Below are positions 46,879 through 57,669 of a stretch of 64,000 nucleotides of DNA, one piece after another (the first letter of the stretch is position 1; every line of letters begins with the position of its first letter). The DNA comes from Zerene cesonia (taxonomy: Eukaryota; Arthropoda; Insecta; Lepidoptera; Pieridae): positions 3,485,218-3,549,217 of the forward strand of contig NC_052126.1 of the NCBI RefSeq assembly GCF_012273895.1, given 5' to 3'. A model generated the notes under the pieces. It was given only the letters and a program-made list of their open reading frames with translations. It ran no database searches and had not been told where the DNA came from. Made by a program: the position numbers and the translations under genes.

Positions 46879-48696
46879 TGAATGTAATTTATAGGCAATT
46901 TTGTATGTAGATGTTGAGTAACTTGGATACTAATAGAAACATTTTAGAAAACATTAGAATATGTATGATGCTTATTAAATGGAAAAAAAAAACAAATGCA
47001 TTCCTCAAATTGAAAAGTTTTTGATGACAGTTTCAAATAAATATGGGGTCCACATTTTAGAATATAACTAGAGTTTAGAGCATGAAGGAGATAGCATGTT
47101 TACTGACTAATACTCATACTTTATTTACACTATAACTAGAGTTTAGATCTAGACAGAGGTATGTTTCATGAATTAGTTATTGAATAAAAATAATTGATGT
47201 TTATTAGATATCTAAATAAGGGTGAATTTATTCTGTTGCATATTAAACTGGCTGGCTTAGGTTGCTATAATTAATTATTTTGCTATGTTTTCTTAATACA
47301 CTTTAAGTTAATAGTAATAAGCTTGATTTTACTTTAACACTGAAGGACAGTTTTTGGTTCGTTTTTATATAGTTGTGAGTATAAATTTTTTTTTAACTTT
47401 CTGCAGTTTTCTTAGATAGCACTGCTGAACTATTATAACGCGCCAAAAAATGTAGTTTTCTACGGTTTCAATAGATGGCGCTGCTCTACTCTTATTACGC
47501 GCTATAGATATGACTTCCATCTTTTGTATAAGAAATTGCGTGTCACCAGTCATACAATATGACGTGACCTATGTGCTCGTTTGTTTGAATGCTATAATCT
47601 CAAAATATTTTTGTTTGTGGCAACTATATGTTATTAGTGAGCCACTAGAGTAGTTTGTACAAGGTCAACGCGTTCATGGTTTCAAAAAGCATTTAGTTTT
47701 TTCGTCTAAACGGACGGACGACATAAAATAACTCTCAATGGTTAATATCACAAGCTAAAACAAATATGCATCAGCAAATAAGTGAATATTATAAGACACG
47801 ATTCATTTTTAATTTTCTCCGATATTTTTGTCATGTTTTTTGTAATATTTGCTTACTTACGTTATTTTAATAAAAGGAAATTATGTAAGTTCCGTGATTA
47901 CGGATAAATCGAATCGTCAATTGTTAAAATTCCAACCATTTTTTAAATAAGTATCAAGTAAATAGGTAGCTTAACAAATAAACTCTATAAATATATATAC
48001 ATATATATATATTGCTGCCATCACTATTCTAAATTAAATCGTTAGTATAGCAGACATTCATTCAGAACTAAATTGACATAGGAAAATGATATAATACTTA
48101 TACTTTAGTGCTTACATAATATATGACCGCGAGAGATTAATAACTTTTGCAGACAAATAATATTGTTCTTCATGTAAAGAACAAGTCTTCGGCCCGCGTC
48201 TTTGCGTTTTATAATTATAATTTCCCTCTTCCGTTTCATTTCCTAGTTATTTTTTTAAGTAAGTATTTAAAAATGTGGGCAACGAGAGAGTGGTTAATTT
48301 TATAGACGATCGCTACCGCCCATTAGCATTCACAAAGTTGTGAGTTTTGTGAGGTTGTGACCGTCTTTTAAGGTTTCGCTTTCGTCATTAACGTATCTGA
48401 AGTAAAGCGTCTAATCTAAAACATTAAATAGTGTTTTCATATTGGTTCTATATTACATATTTGATATTATTTTATGTTGCTTTAACATTCGGATTACTTA
48501 GTTAATATTTAAATCGGACTCGGTAACACTAGATAGCCACCTCATTTTGTTTTATAAAAGAAGAAATCCCTAAGCTTAAAAGGTTTCTCATCTCTCAAAC
48601 AATTCACACGACATCAACTGGGTAGTTTAATAAATACACATATAATAAATAACTTATAATATCCTTGTTTGCGTTAAAAACATAAAATAAAAATAA

Positions 48697-48895
48697 TCCT
48701 ACTAATATTATAAATGCGAAAGTTTGTGTGTGTGTTTGTTGCTTTTTGCACGCAAAAGCTACAGAACCGATTCCAATGAAATTTGGTACGTAGACAGCTG
48801 GACAACTGTAATACTAATAACATATAGGCAACATTTTATCCCGATATTCCGACGGGATACTGACTTACGCGGGTGAAACCGCAGGGCGCAGCTAG
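48697..48895 (+). mobile_element. Helitron-like element (Lep1-type), copy 9
   Basis: A full-length copy from TCCTACTAATATTATAAATG to GGTGAAACCGCAGGGCGCAG then CTAG, with one hairpin substitution and an internal ACTAATA duplication after the GGACAACTGTAA block. Confidence 0.8.
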
Positions 48896-49510
48896 TATTA
48901 TATAACTTAATAATATCCTTCATTGCGTTTATAAACATATAATAAATATAATTTCTCATATATCTAGGATCACCTGCTTTTCAAAGTATTCGAATTGACA
49001 TTTTAAATTTCAATCGAGCTTACAAATAACGTTTGGTGAAATTACGTGGGGTGTCGATTAAAAGGAACAACGAAAAACACAACCCTTACAAAACCGAATG
49101 AGTTTCTCGATTTGATCGATGTTTTTTTTGGTTTGTTACTCGAATAACTTTGTGGGCTTTCATCCTATCGATGTAGTCCTCGATTTTGCGTTTGATAGAA
49201 CATTGTTGTCATTTGTTCCATGGTTCACATGGTTGGGTACCTCCCCCCATGAACGTGGGTGTTCTTTTTGTATAAAACAATTGTCTTAAAATATCGATGT
49301 TTTCATGTTTGTATTTCGATCGAGTATTTTTCAATTTAATCTCGCAATTGAATCGCATTAATCAATTATGAATAGCAGTTATAAATATCTTTATCACGTG
49401 TTTGTTTACATTCGTATATTTACAAAACATATATATTTTGTATATAGTTGATATATTTATTATTTCGATAAGTTGTAAATAGGCGGGACTTATGATGTTA
49501 TGCATGGACA

Positions 49511-49725
49511 GTATTTTTTTTTTTATGTCACCGTCGGCTATGGAGCTAGTGGGTCGCCTGATGGTAAGCGCTACCACCGCCCATGAACATTTGGAGAGGC
49601 GTAAGGTCGTTTGCAGACCTTACGTCTCTCCAAATGGATTGCCGACTTCAAATTGGAAAGGGATTGATTAGAGGAATAAAGGAAAGGAATGGGAAGGGTA
49701 AGGAAAGGGATATGCTCTCGGACTA
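49511..49725 (+). repeat. Dispersed repeat (RPT-H family) with a 24-bp-arm hairpin
   Basis: After TTTTTTTTTATGTCACCGTC and GGTAAGCGCTACCACCGCCC, a perfect-looking hairpin CATTTGGAGAGGCGTAAGGTC / GACCTTACGTCTCTCCAAATG (one mismatch) spans about 49586-49636. The 3' part stops after GGGATATGCTCTCGG. Confidence 0.7.
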
Positions 49726-49945
49726 AACCTACGTATTGTTTTTTTCAACACAAGAAAGGAAACAGTTCTTCAATTTTGACCTACATAACACGACTTATAT
49801 ATGATTTTAAGTAAAGTAGTTAAGTGTAAAGAAAATAAAAAGAGTCTTAACATATATAATTATGCTAGTTAGTGATATTGTATACAATGGTATTGGTTTG
49901 AAAAAAAAAAACTCGATTTGTTTTTTTAATATTTATTATAATTCA

Positions 49946-50710
49946 CTACTGTTCGCCTTCCTTGGACCTGGGTCCGGCGCCGCCCAACAGGTACGGGTCG
50001 TACGGATTATAGGGATTGTATGGATCGTACGGGATGTACGGATATTGGTTGTAGGGGTCGTACGGGTACGGATAGTACGGATTGTACGGATTGTACGGAG
50101 GGTACGGGGGGTTGTAATTATTGTTATTGAATAGGTCTTCACAGGGACCGTTGTATATCATGTATACGTTCTTTCCATTTTGCCTCGCGCAGTCTAGGTT
50201 GCATTTACCGGGATAGTTTTGCAAGTCACTGCCGCATACGCTCGAATCCGGGGCACAAGCGCAGGGTATAACAAATTGGGCATATGAGGTGCCCAATGAG
50301 ACAAGAAAAACTGAAAAAAAATTACACATATTAAGAGATATGGGATTCGCAGAAGCAATCGTTGATTGATGGCGTTTAGTTTTGCCAGTTAAAATAACAT
50401 TTTTTGAAGACTTGCGTTCAAAATATAAATAAACATATTGAATAAATATTTCCGTATGTTCATACATCTATATGCACGTATTAACGAAGAAATATACCCA
50501 TGCTTTTGACCCACGCTACACACATAAGGAATCAGGCTCATGATCAGACCTACCAATAAATTTGAATTGAAAAAGAGATTTTTCACTTCGGAGATCTAAG
50601 ATTATTATAATATAGTATGAGGTTATATGTAACTTTATATTTTTGATAAATAAAATATTTTCCCCAGTATTTACCAATATAAACTTACCACAAAATGTAA
50701 ACAGCCTCAT
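49946..50710 (-). CDS. Kazal-like secreted protein with Pro/Tyr-rich tail (cluster gene 1)
   Basis: Exon 1 is only 22 nt (50710-50689, MRLFTFC plus one base); exon 2 is 50310-49946; phase-1 junction; 128 residues. Signal peptide MRLFTFCVFLVSLGTSYA. One six-cysteine Kazal-like domain follows: PCACAPDSSVCGSDLQNYPG, KCNLDC and ending GPCEDL (pattern C-x-C-x6-C-x10-C-x3-C-x15-C). Then comes a tail of about 65 residues made of PYNPY, DPYNP and YPY units, ending LLGGAGPRSKEGEQ. A TATA-like TTATATATAA lies at 50768-50777, about 60 bases before the start. Kazal domains usually inhibit serine proteases, but the loop here has Pro where P1 is expected and is one residue short, so classical inhibition is doubtful. 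The Tyr-rich tail suggests a structural, silk, cuticle or mucus-type secreted protein; that is inference. Confidence 0.88.
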
Positions 50711-50767
50711 ATTGAAGCCACCCACCAACGCAAACAACAATATATTATAAACAGTATAGCACCTGGT

Positions 50768-50875
50768 TATATATAAGTGATTTATTTAATTTGCGTTGCC
50801 AATCATTGACGTCAACCACATCAATCACATTAATTGATTTCAACGGTACAGTTTTGATATATTTCCTCTGTAAAG
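50768..50875 (-). promoter_or_regulatory. Conserved Kazal promoter block, gene 1
   Basis: The plus strand shows TTATATATAAG (TATA), TTTAATTTGCGTTGCCAATC (contains a CCAAT), ATTGACGTCAACCACATC, then AATCACATTAATTGATTTCA / ACGGTACAGTTTTGATATAT. The block at 54476-54585 upstream of gene 2 matches almost base for base. ATCAAT..ATTGAT forms a small inverted repeat with a homeodomain-like TTAATTGA. Confidence 0.7.
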
Positions 50876-51114
50876 AATGAACTTTCATATTGTGTTTTTA
50901 GTGTATCATGTTATGAAGGTTATAAATATCTCGTATCAACGCGCTCTTGGCCAGCGTCACGGATTATGAATTGTATCCCTATAGGAGACATATGGAATGG
51001 GAACTTATATGGGCTGATGATGATTATGATGATATAAAGCATGATCTTTTTTTTGTTGCATTTGATCATAACAAAAATTTAACAAGCAAATGTTTAATAA
51101 CAAAACTGTAATAG

Positions 51115-51372
51115 CTTCTACTAAGTATTTTCTTGTGTTTGGTTTCACGCGAGTATTATACATTTAGAAATTAAAAACTTTTGTAACGGATTTAAACGCG
51201 ATTTATTCATTATAATATTAACCCGACGTTTCGAACATTTTACAGCGAGCTTGGTCACGGGGAGACTGGTCTCTGACTGGACTGGACTGGAGACAGTGTT
51301 CGAGACGTCGGGTTAATAATATAATGAATAAATCGCGTTTGAAATCCGTTAAAAAGTTTTTAATTTCTTAAA
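51115..51372. repeat. Foldback element
   Basis: The left arm is AATTAAAAACTTTTGTAACG / GATTTAAACGCGATTTATTC / AACCCGACGTTTCGAACATT and the right arm its inverse (TTCGAGACGTCGGGTTAATA / TAATGAATAAATCGCGTTTG / AATCCGTTAAAAAGTTTTTA). The centre has GCTTGGTCACGGGGAGACTG with tandem GGACT repeats. This is the longest of the four family copies in the window. Confidence 0.75.
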
Positions 51373-51582
51373 GTTTCTACTAAATTTGTCACATACTAAT
51401 CGTGGTTTCAATTCGGTGATAGGAACATTGTGAGTAAATCAAGTGTCCCATAACCATATGTCAGACGATATGGGAAGATGGTTCTAGAAAAAAAAAATCT
51501 AGCTTCATTTGCACCACTCTGCATCCCGTAGTACCTTAAACACAATAAAATTTAGAGGTAGTGACGTGATACAATAGTTTTA

Positions 51583-51782
51583 TCCTACTAATATTGTAAA
51601 TGCGAAAGTTTATAAGAATGTGTGTGTGTTTGTTGCTCTTTCACGCAAAAACTACTTTACCGATTGCAATGAAATTTGGTACGTAGATAGCTGGACAACT
51701 GGAATAACATTTAGGCAACTTTTTATCCCGATATTCCTACGGGATATGGATCTACGTGGATGAAATCGCGGAGCACAGCTAG
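51583..51782 (+). mobile_element. Helitron-like element (Lep1-type), copy 10
   Basis: A full-length copy, TCCTACTAATATTGTAAATG to GCACAGCTAG. Its 3' hairpin is decayed (GTGGATGAAATCGCGG). It lies between Kazal genes 1 and 2. Confidence 0.75.
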
Positions 51783-52964
51783 TAGATAATAATTCGTAAA
51801 ATTGGTAAAGGCAGGTTATTTATACATCTCGAAATAATAACACTCTGTTATAATAATAATATACAAATTATAATAATAAAATAATATCTAAGTATAATAT
51901 GTCTATATTGAATCTTAATAAAATATATTCGCATTGTATAAGAAACGTCCAATAGAATGTTGTATATATACAAGTAATATAACTGTCGAAAAGAAAAGAA
52001 AAAAATAAATCTAAAACTTTATCTAACAATTTCCTTAGTGTCAATTATAATTGAATAAAGTGTGTGATATACCTATAATTTGATAATGTGTAAATTAATT
52101 GCAAATAAAAATTAAATATGTTACAGCATCATCATGCGTGTACATTATATAGTATATACAGGTTAAGTTGACGTATTATACATATAGATTACATCGTTTG
52201 TTATTGATTGGATTAAAAACACACTGTCCTATCCCGTCCTATATAATATTTCTGGATTTTTACATGTAAAATACGATTGTTTATGTCCTAAATAACTAAT
52301 ATTTGATGTAAAATGAATAATTAAGTCCAATGTAGCCGATAATTTTTTGATAAAACCCTACATTCTTATGCCTCGTTGGATATTTGATAAAATGTAGACA
52401 GTATGAAATAGATCTGCAAGGCCATAATATATTAAGATATTTTTTAAAGTAAAATTAACTTTCAATATTATATTTAAATCCTTCAGTTTTAAATGTCCGT
52501 ACATAACTGTTCCCTAAAGCTATTATGATTTATCAGCAGAGCACCTTATTATGGTTTATAGAACAATTTTATTTTTGAAATGATTTCTTTTTTATTGTTA
52601 ATCTTTATTTAAATAAAGACTTGTCGTTCGTACGATATAAAGTAAGCCTTTAAATGTGATGTAACTTTTTAAAATAAGGCCGATAATTCCTCGAACGAGT
52701 CTCAGATAAATTCACATTAGCCTCTACTTTATTGAGGAAGTTTTTAACGGCACTATTTTAAAGAATCTCATACTAAAAAGCATTATTTAGCTGGATGGCT
52801 CTGACATATATTTTATGAATATAATATGGACGTAAATATTTTTAAAGTATACGAGAGAATTAAATTGTAATTTCGCATAAGTAAACATAATATTGTAGGA
52901 TTGTTAAGGGAAAAGTTGAAGTGAAAGACGCTTCTCATTGTAAATATTTATTCGGTTAAGGCAA
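51783..52964. other. Intergenic between Kazal genes 1 and 2
   Basis: About 1.2 kb of AT-rich sequence without a supported gene. I see no further repeat copies in it. Gene 1's upstream region ends at the Helitron-like copy; the part next to 52964 is the 3' side of gene 2. Confidence 0.5.
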
Positions 52965-54422
52965 TTATTCTCCTTCTTTGGATCTTGGTCCGGCACTACC
53001 CAACAAGTATGGGTTGTACGTATCATAAGGATTGTATGGATTGTACGGGTTGTAAGGATAGTACGGATTGTACGGAGAATCCGGAGTATAGGGGTACGGC
53101 GGCAGGTTGTAGATATTAAGGTTTTTAAGGAGGTCTTCGCAGGGACCGTCGTAAATCATATAGACTTTTTTTACATTATGACTCACGCACTCTAGATTGC
53201 ATTTACCGGAATAGTTCTGGAAGTCACTACCACACACACTCGGTTCCGGAGGACATGCGCACATGTAACCATGGCCATTCGCTGTGACCGATGAGAGAGC
53301 AGTCGCTGAAAATTAAGTCATTATAATTACAAACATATAAAAGCGTACTCGAAGAATCTGCAATGCAAGTAAATCGATAATTATATATAAATCGATAATA
53401 TAATGTAACTTTATTGAGTTTTTTTGTAGCTTTATTAAGAGCAATACAGAATAAATAAATAAATTAATTAATTAATAATTTGTCTTTAAAAATTGTTCCC
53501 CGAAAAGAACAATTTAACAACAATTGTATAACGTCGGATGCACAATTATTACCATGTTTTCATTTACACATTCCATAAATTGTTATTGTAATTGACTTTG
53601 ATTAATGGCGAACATTCTTTCAGTGTTGGATAGCCCATTTATTGAGGAAGGCTATTATATATATATATATTTTTTTTTGTCACAGTCGGCAATGGAGCTG
53701 GTGGGACGCCGGATGGTAAGCGCTACCACCGCCCATGGACATTTGTAGAGGCGTAAGGACGATTGCAGACCTTACGCCTCTACAAATGGATTGCCGACTT
53801 TAAATTGGGAAGGGATTAAGAAAGGATTAGGATAAAGGAATAAAGCAAAGGACTGGGAAGGGGAAGGAAAAGGATATGGGCCTCCGGCTCCCCCACTCAC
53901 CGAACGAAACACAGCAGAATGCTATTTCACGCCGGTCTTCTGTGGGGGTGTGGTACTTCCCCGGTGCGAGCTGGCCCAATTCGTGCCGAAGCGTGCTCGA
54001 CTACCACATACAACTACAACTACTACTACAATTTGCTATATATGTACCACGCGTAACCGAGATGGACCGCTTTATAAATTTGTCGTGTCGTACTTTTTGT
54101 TAACAAACTTCTCCGAAACGGCTGCACCGATTTTTATGAATTGGATCTAAGAATCGGCCAACATCTATTTTAAACACCCCGAAAGAATAAGGCAGAACAA
54201 CGTTTGCCGGGTCAGCTAGTAGTAATATGAAAACCTCCTTGTGCAAAGTACATAAAATTTCTACACCAAAATAAATTGAAAAAATAGCACATTTAAAATA
54301 AATATTTCAATAGACTGAGAAGATATGATGGAAATATAATTATCGCACTTAGTACCTGCCTACATATATTATCTTTTGAAATAAATAGTGAATTTACCAA
54401 AAATTATTATAAACAGCTTCAT
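52965..54422 (-). CDS. Kazal-like secreted protein with Pro/Tyr-rich tail (cluster gene 2)
   Basis: Exon 1 is 25 nt (54422-54398, MKLFIIIF plus one base); exon 2 is 53305-52965; 121 residues. Signal peptide MKLFIIIFATALSSVTA. The Kazal-like domain is CACPPEPSVCGSDFQNYSG, KCNLEC and GPCEDLL, followed by a tail with PYTPDSPYNPYYPYNPYNPY and ending LLGSAGPRSKEGE. It is the closest paralogue of gene 1: the domain, the tail end and the upstream block are all shared. Its intron contains an RPT-H repeat and a Helitron-like copy, which lengthen it to about 1.1 kb. The ATG at 53264 inside exon 2 would give a protein without a signal peptide and is not the start. Confidence 0.87.
53669..54010 (+). repeat. 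Dispersed repeat (RPT-H family), full copy, in a Kazal intron
   Basis: The blocks are TTTTTTTTGTCACAGTCGGC, GGTAAGCGCTACCACCGCCC, the inverted pair CATTTGTAGAGGCGTAAGG / CCTTACGCCTCTACAAATG, GACTGGGAAGGGGAAGGAAA, CTCCGGCTCCCCCACTCACC, GCCGGTCTTCTGTGGGGGTG and CCAATTCGTGCCGAAGCGTG. Small open frames here are repeat-derived. Confidence 0.75.
54076..54219 (+). mobile_element. Helitron-like element, subfamily 3, copy b, in a Kazal intron
   Basis: CTTCTCCGAAACGGCTGCAC, AAGAATCGGCCAACATCTAT and AAGGCAGAACAACGTTTGCC then GGGTCAGCTAG. It lies directly after the RPT-H copy, 180 bp from the first exon of Kazal gene 2. Confidence 0.65.
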
Positions 54423-54475
54423 ATTGAAGCCACCTTCTACCGTAAACAATAATATTCTAAGCAGAATTTAACCCT

Positions 54476-54585
54476 TTTATATATGATATACTTATTTAAT
54501 TTGCGTTTCCAATTATTGACGTAAACCACATCGATCACATTAATTGATTTCAACGGTACAGTTCTGATATATTTTTATTCTTTAT
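54476..54585 (-). promoter_or_regulatory. Conserved Kazal promoter block, gene 2
   Basis: The plus strand reads TTTTATATATGATATACTTA, TTTAATTTGCGTTTCCAATT, ATTGACGTAAACCACATCGA, TCACATTAATTGATTTCAAC, GGTACAGTTCTGATATATTT. It is about 90 percent identical to the gene 1 block by eye over roughly 85 bases, and starts about 60 bases before the start codon. Confidence 0.7.
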
Positions 54586-54894
54586 GATTATGTCCTTTCA
54601 TCGGTTTATAGTAAAGCCAACATATTCACGGAAAACATCCGTTGAACAACACTTGATCAGCAATGTTGTTGAAAACTTTGCTTTTAATATAGCTACGAAT
54701 ACGAATAGCTATAGTTACGAATTGGGCGAATGATATTCAGCTACAGGACGTCGCTGTGTGGGGGACTGCCTTCAACAAGATGATGGACTGTCGACCTGAT
54801 TAAAGTGACTGGATTCAGGCCGCTGTTGATCGCTCGTTTTGGAAGTCTTTAGGGTAGGCCTATCTCCAACACTAGATGTCCAAAATATATAAGA

Positions 54895-55124
54895 CTAGTT
54901 TCAGCCCGCGGCTTCGCCCGCGTGAAATTCGGTCATATCGCTTTCATCTTCCTATTTCAACTCCTTCTACCCTTTTTTTTCGCGATAAAAATTATCCTGT
55001 GCCCTACCCCAAGTTCAGTTCTGCCTTCATACCAAATTACATCAAAATTGGTTCAGTGGTTTAGGCGTGAATGCGTAACAGACGGACAGACAGACAGAGT
55101 TATTTTCGCATTTATAATATTAAG
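54895..55124 (-). mobile_element. Helitron-like element, related subfamily
   Basis: The plus strand begins CTAGTTTCAGCCCGCGGCTT / CGCCCGCGTGAAATTCGG, has ACCAAATTACATCAAAATTG and GACGGACAGACAGACAGAG, and ends TTTCGCATTTATAATATTAA. Confidence 0.65.
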
Positions 55125-55801
55125 TATTTGCATGACTTTTACTCGTCAAAAGATATGATTGTAGCATTACGTGTTTAACACACTATAAGATTAGCATATT
55201 TCCTGGAGCGTATTATACATTTCGAATGCATAGGATCATATATATTTTAAGGCATTATTAAACACGATTTTATGTCATGTAGATCTCTCCTCGGGCGAGG
55301 ACTTATCAACATACGTTAGCTTCGAAAGACGCAATGTAGCAACTTCTCAACATGTTTTCGCTTTGTTGCCAAACAAATACATGAATATGTAGCATAATGG
55401 TCTATGGATTGATTGATTACCCGCTAAGCTATTTCGAAGTAAAACCTTTATAGCCTACTAATATGCTCATATGTGTTCCAATAATTCAAATACTACTATT
55501 TTTTTTCTATATACTGGCAAGATACTATTTTTTTTATTAACTACTATTTTTTCTCCTAACAATTAACCATTTACAAAGTAAAGGTTGATCAAAGTGAATT
55601 GTTTTCCATACAATCAACGACTCTGGTCACTCATTATGTATTCTAAATGACTACGCTGTATGTAATAAACAACGAATAACATTTTGAAAGGTGAGGGAAT
55701 AAGTTAAAACTGCTAATATGTACAAGTTATTTAGGAATATCATATTTTGGTTGTTAAATTATTACAATTATTTTGTAGAATGAAGAAAAAGTCATGAATT
55801 C

Positions 55802-56002
55802 TTAGCTTTTGCACGCGGCTTCGCACGCGTTTAATTAGTTGAGTAGTTAGCGGAGTAGTTTAATAGATGTGATTATACATATAAACCTTCCTCTTCAATC
55901 ACTCTATTTATTAAAAAAAAACCCCATCCAAATCCGTTACGTAGCTTTAAAGCATACATAGGGACAAAGGGACAGAGAAAGTGACTTTCTTTTATACTAT
56001 GT
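55802..56002 (-). mobile_element. Helitron-like element, subfamily 4, copy b
   Basis: An inverted relative of the copy at 33390. The plus strand has TTAGCTTTTGCACGCGGCTT at its left, and ATAGGGACAAAGGGACAGAG then TTTCTTTTATACTATGTAGT at its right. It lies between Kazal genes 2 and 3. Confidence 0.55.
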
Positions 56003-56427
56003 AGTGATAAAACGTTCCATTATGATTTTTATCATCCCCTGAAATAGCTTTTTATCATTAACGATTTTTGTACAAAATCTCTAAAAAACAAAATTGCAAA
56101 TAAAATAAATTTTTATTATAACGCGTTTTCCGTAATTGAAACACGTTGTTGCTGAATGCCTTTGTTAACTAGTTTTCACTAGAAAAACGGAATTAACTTT
56201 GTCTAAAATTAAACAGATACGAGTACTATTTAAATTTAATTTCTTTAAATCTAAAAAAAACGGGAAGTAAAACATATTTGTTTGTTAGTACAATTTTATT
56301 TCAAATATTAAAACATCGGTGGTATGGTCATTCAGTTGTAATATATTGCATATAAATATAACTTTTAATGTATTTATAATAGAATACCAGTTGTTTTTTT
56401 TTTTATTTTTATTCGACACCATGATGA

Positions 56428-57627
56428 TCATTGGTCAGCGTTTGTCCGCGGACTGATTAACGGATTCGGGGGTCTATAATTAATGTACGGATTGTACAGA
56501 TTGTAGGGGGGATTATAGGGAGGATTGTAGGGGGGATTATAGGGGGGATTATATGGGGGATAGTTATTGTTGAACAAATCTTCACAAGGCCCGTTGTAAA
56601 TGAGATATATCTCCCTGTTTTCGCGGTTCGCGGTGCACCTCATTTCGCATTCGCTCGCGTAGTTTCTCAGATCGCTGCCGCATACGTTCGCCTGTGGGGG
56701 GCAGTAACAGGGTAGCTGGGAGGGGTTGAAGCCCAGGGAGTAAGCGCTCGGCGCGCTCACTGTGAGCAGCGTCGCTGAAAACGAGGGAAAATTATCAAAT
56801 CTGAACATCAATGAAAACACTTTATTGTGCACCTTTACAGAAACAGTAGAAACAAGAAAGACAAATTACAAGTATAAATTTGATTAAATGTGTTATAATT
56901 GGCTCTATTCGCGTTCAAATGAGGGAACTCTTTAGCTTTTTAACGTATCAGGAGCAACCAGCTGTTTAAAATATACTCTCAAATAAATACGTGTTTCGTA
57001 ATTGTTTTCGTCTTATGTAGTGTGTCCTAAAAATCCTTTCCTATCCCACTAACATTATAAATGCGAAAGTTTATGAGGTTGGGTGTATGTATGTGTATGT
57101 TTGTTACTCTTTCACGCAGAAACTACTGAAGCTATTGCAATAAAATTTAGTACGTAGACAGCTGGGACAACTGGAATAACACAAAGGCAACTTTTTATCC
57201 CGATATTCCTACGCAGGTGAAACCGCGGGGCGCAGCTAGTGTATATGTGCTTGGTCCTAGTATTTTTATGCGCGTGTGTGTGCGTATAAATATAAATTCC
57301 GTTAATTTTAATTAAGTATGTTCAAATACATATAACTCCTGTTATGACTTGTTTCAAAAGGTATATTTGGAAATTAATATTGCTATATAATTATATACCA
57401 TACTAGCTGCACCCGGCAAACGCTGTTCTGCCTTACTCTTATCATTTAGGGGTATGAAAAATAGATGTTGGCCGATTCTCATAGATACCGGATAAGCACA
57501 AAAAATTTCATCAAAATCGGTCAAGCCGTTTCGGAGGAGTATGGCAACGAAAACTGTGACACGAGAATTTTATATATTAAGATAACAAGAGTTCTATTAA
57601 CTCACCACACAGGATACGTAAATCCAT
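56428..57627 (-). CDS. Kazal-like secreted protein with NPPY-repeat tail (cluster gene 3)
   Basis: Exon 1 is 22 nt (57627-57606, MDLRILC plus one base); exon 2 is 56774-56428; 122 residues. Signal peptide MDLRILCATLLTVSAPSAYS. The domain is LPCYCPPQANVCGSDLRNYA, ECEMRC and GPCEDL. The tail is a regular (P)PYN repeat, PPYNPPYNPPYNPPYNPPYN, ending with NPLISPRTNADQ. The DNA is a 12-base tandem unit (GGATTATAGGGG and variants), so length polymorphism is likely. It is more distant from genes 1 and 2 than they are from each other. Its base use in exon 2 is GC-rich compared with the flanks. The intron holds two Helitron-like copies. Confidence 0.87.
57044..57239 (+). mobile_element. Helitron-like element (Lep1-type), copy 11, in a Kazal intron
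   Basis: TCCCACTAACATTATAAATG to GGTGAAACCGCGGGGCGCAG then CTAG; the segment just before the hairpin has a short deletion (CCTACGCAGGTGAAACC). It lies in the intron of cluster gene 3. Confidence 0.8.
57403..57585 (-). mobile_element. Helitron-like element, subfamily 3, copy c, inverted, in a Kazal intron
   Basis: CTAGCTGCACCCGGCAAACG, TGTTCTGCCTTACTCTTATC, TTGGCCGATTCTCATAGATA and TCGGTCAAGCCGTTTCGGAG. Its outer end is about 20 bp from the donor of the 22-nt first exon of cluster gene 3. Confidence 0.7.
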
Positions 57628-57669
57628 GTTTCCTTATGTTTCAGTGCCCTATGAGAATGCTGTAGGTGC

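Larger units (their letters stand above)
46335..49945. other. Region after the SMC4 exons: intron or intergenic
   Basis: No coding exon recognised on either strand. It holds repeat copies listed separately, an 18-base direct repeat (TATAACTAGAGTTTAGA at about 47064 and 47131), and a stretch at 47390-47570 with TAGATAGCACTGCTG / TAGATGGCGCTGCT blocks typical of old lepidopteran repeats. Confidence 0.5.

Noticed and set aside
49862..50134. Plus-strand frame with repeated RIVRIVR text
   Set aside because: Antisense of the Pro/Tyr-rich tail of Kazal gene 1; the repeat structure explains the open frame.
53876..54150. Two overlapping open frames of 66-75 codons
   Set aside because: They are read through the RPT-H repeat and the Helitron-like copy next to it; similar text recurs elsewhere in the window.
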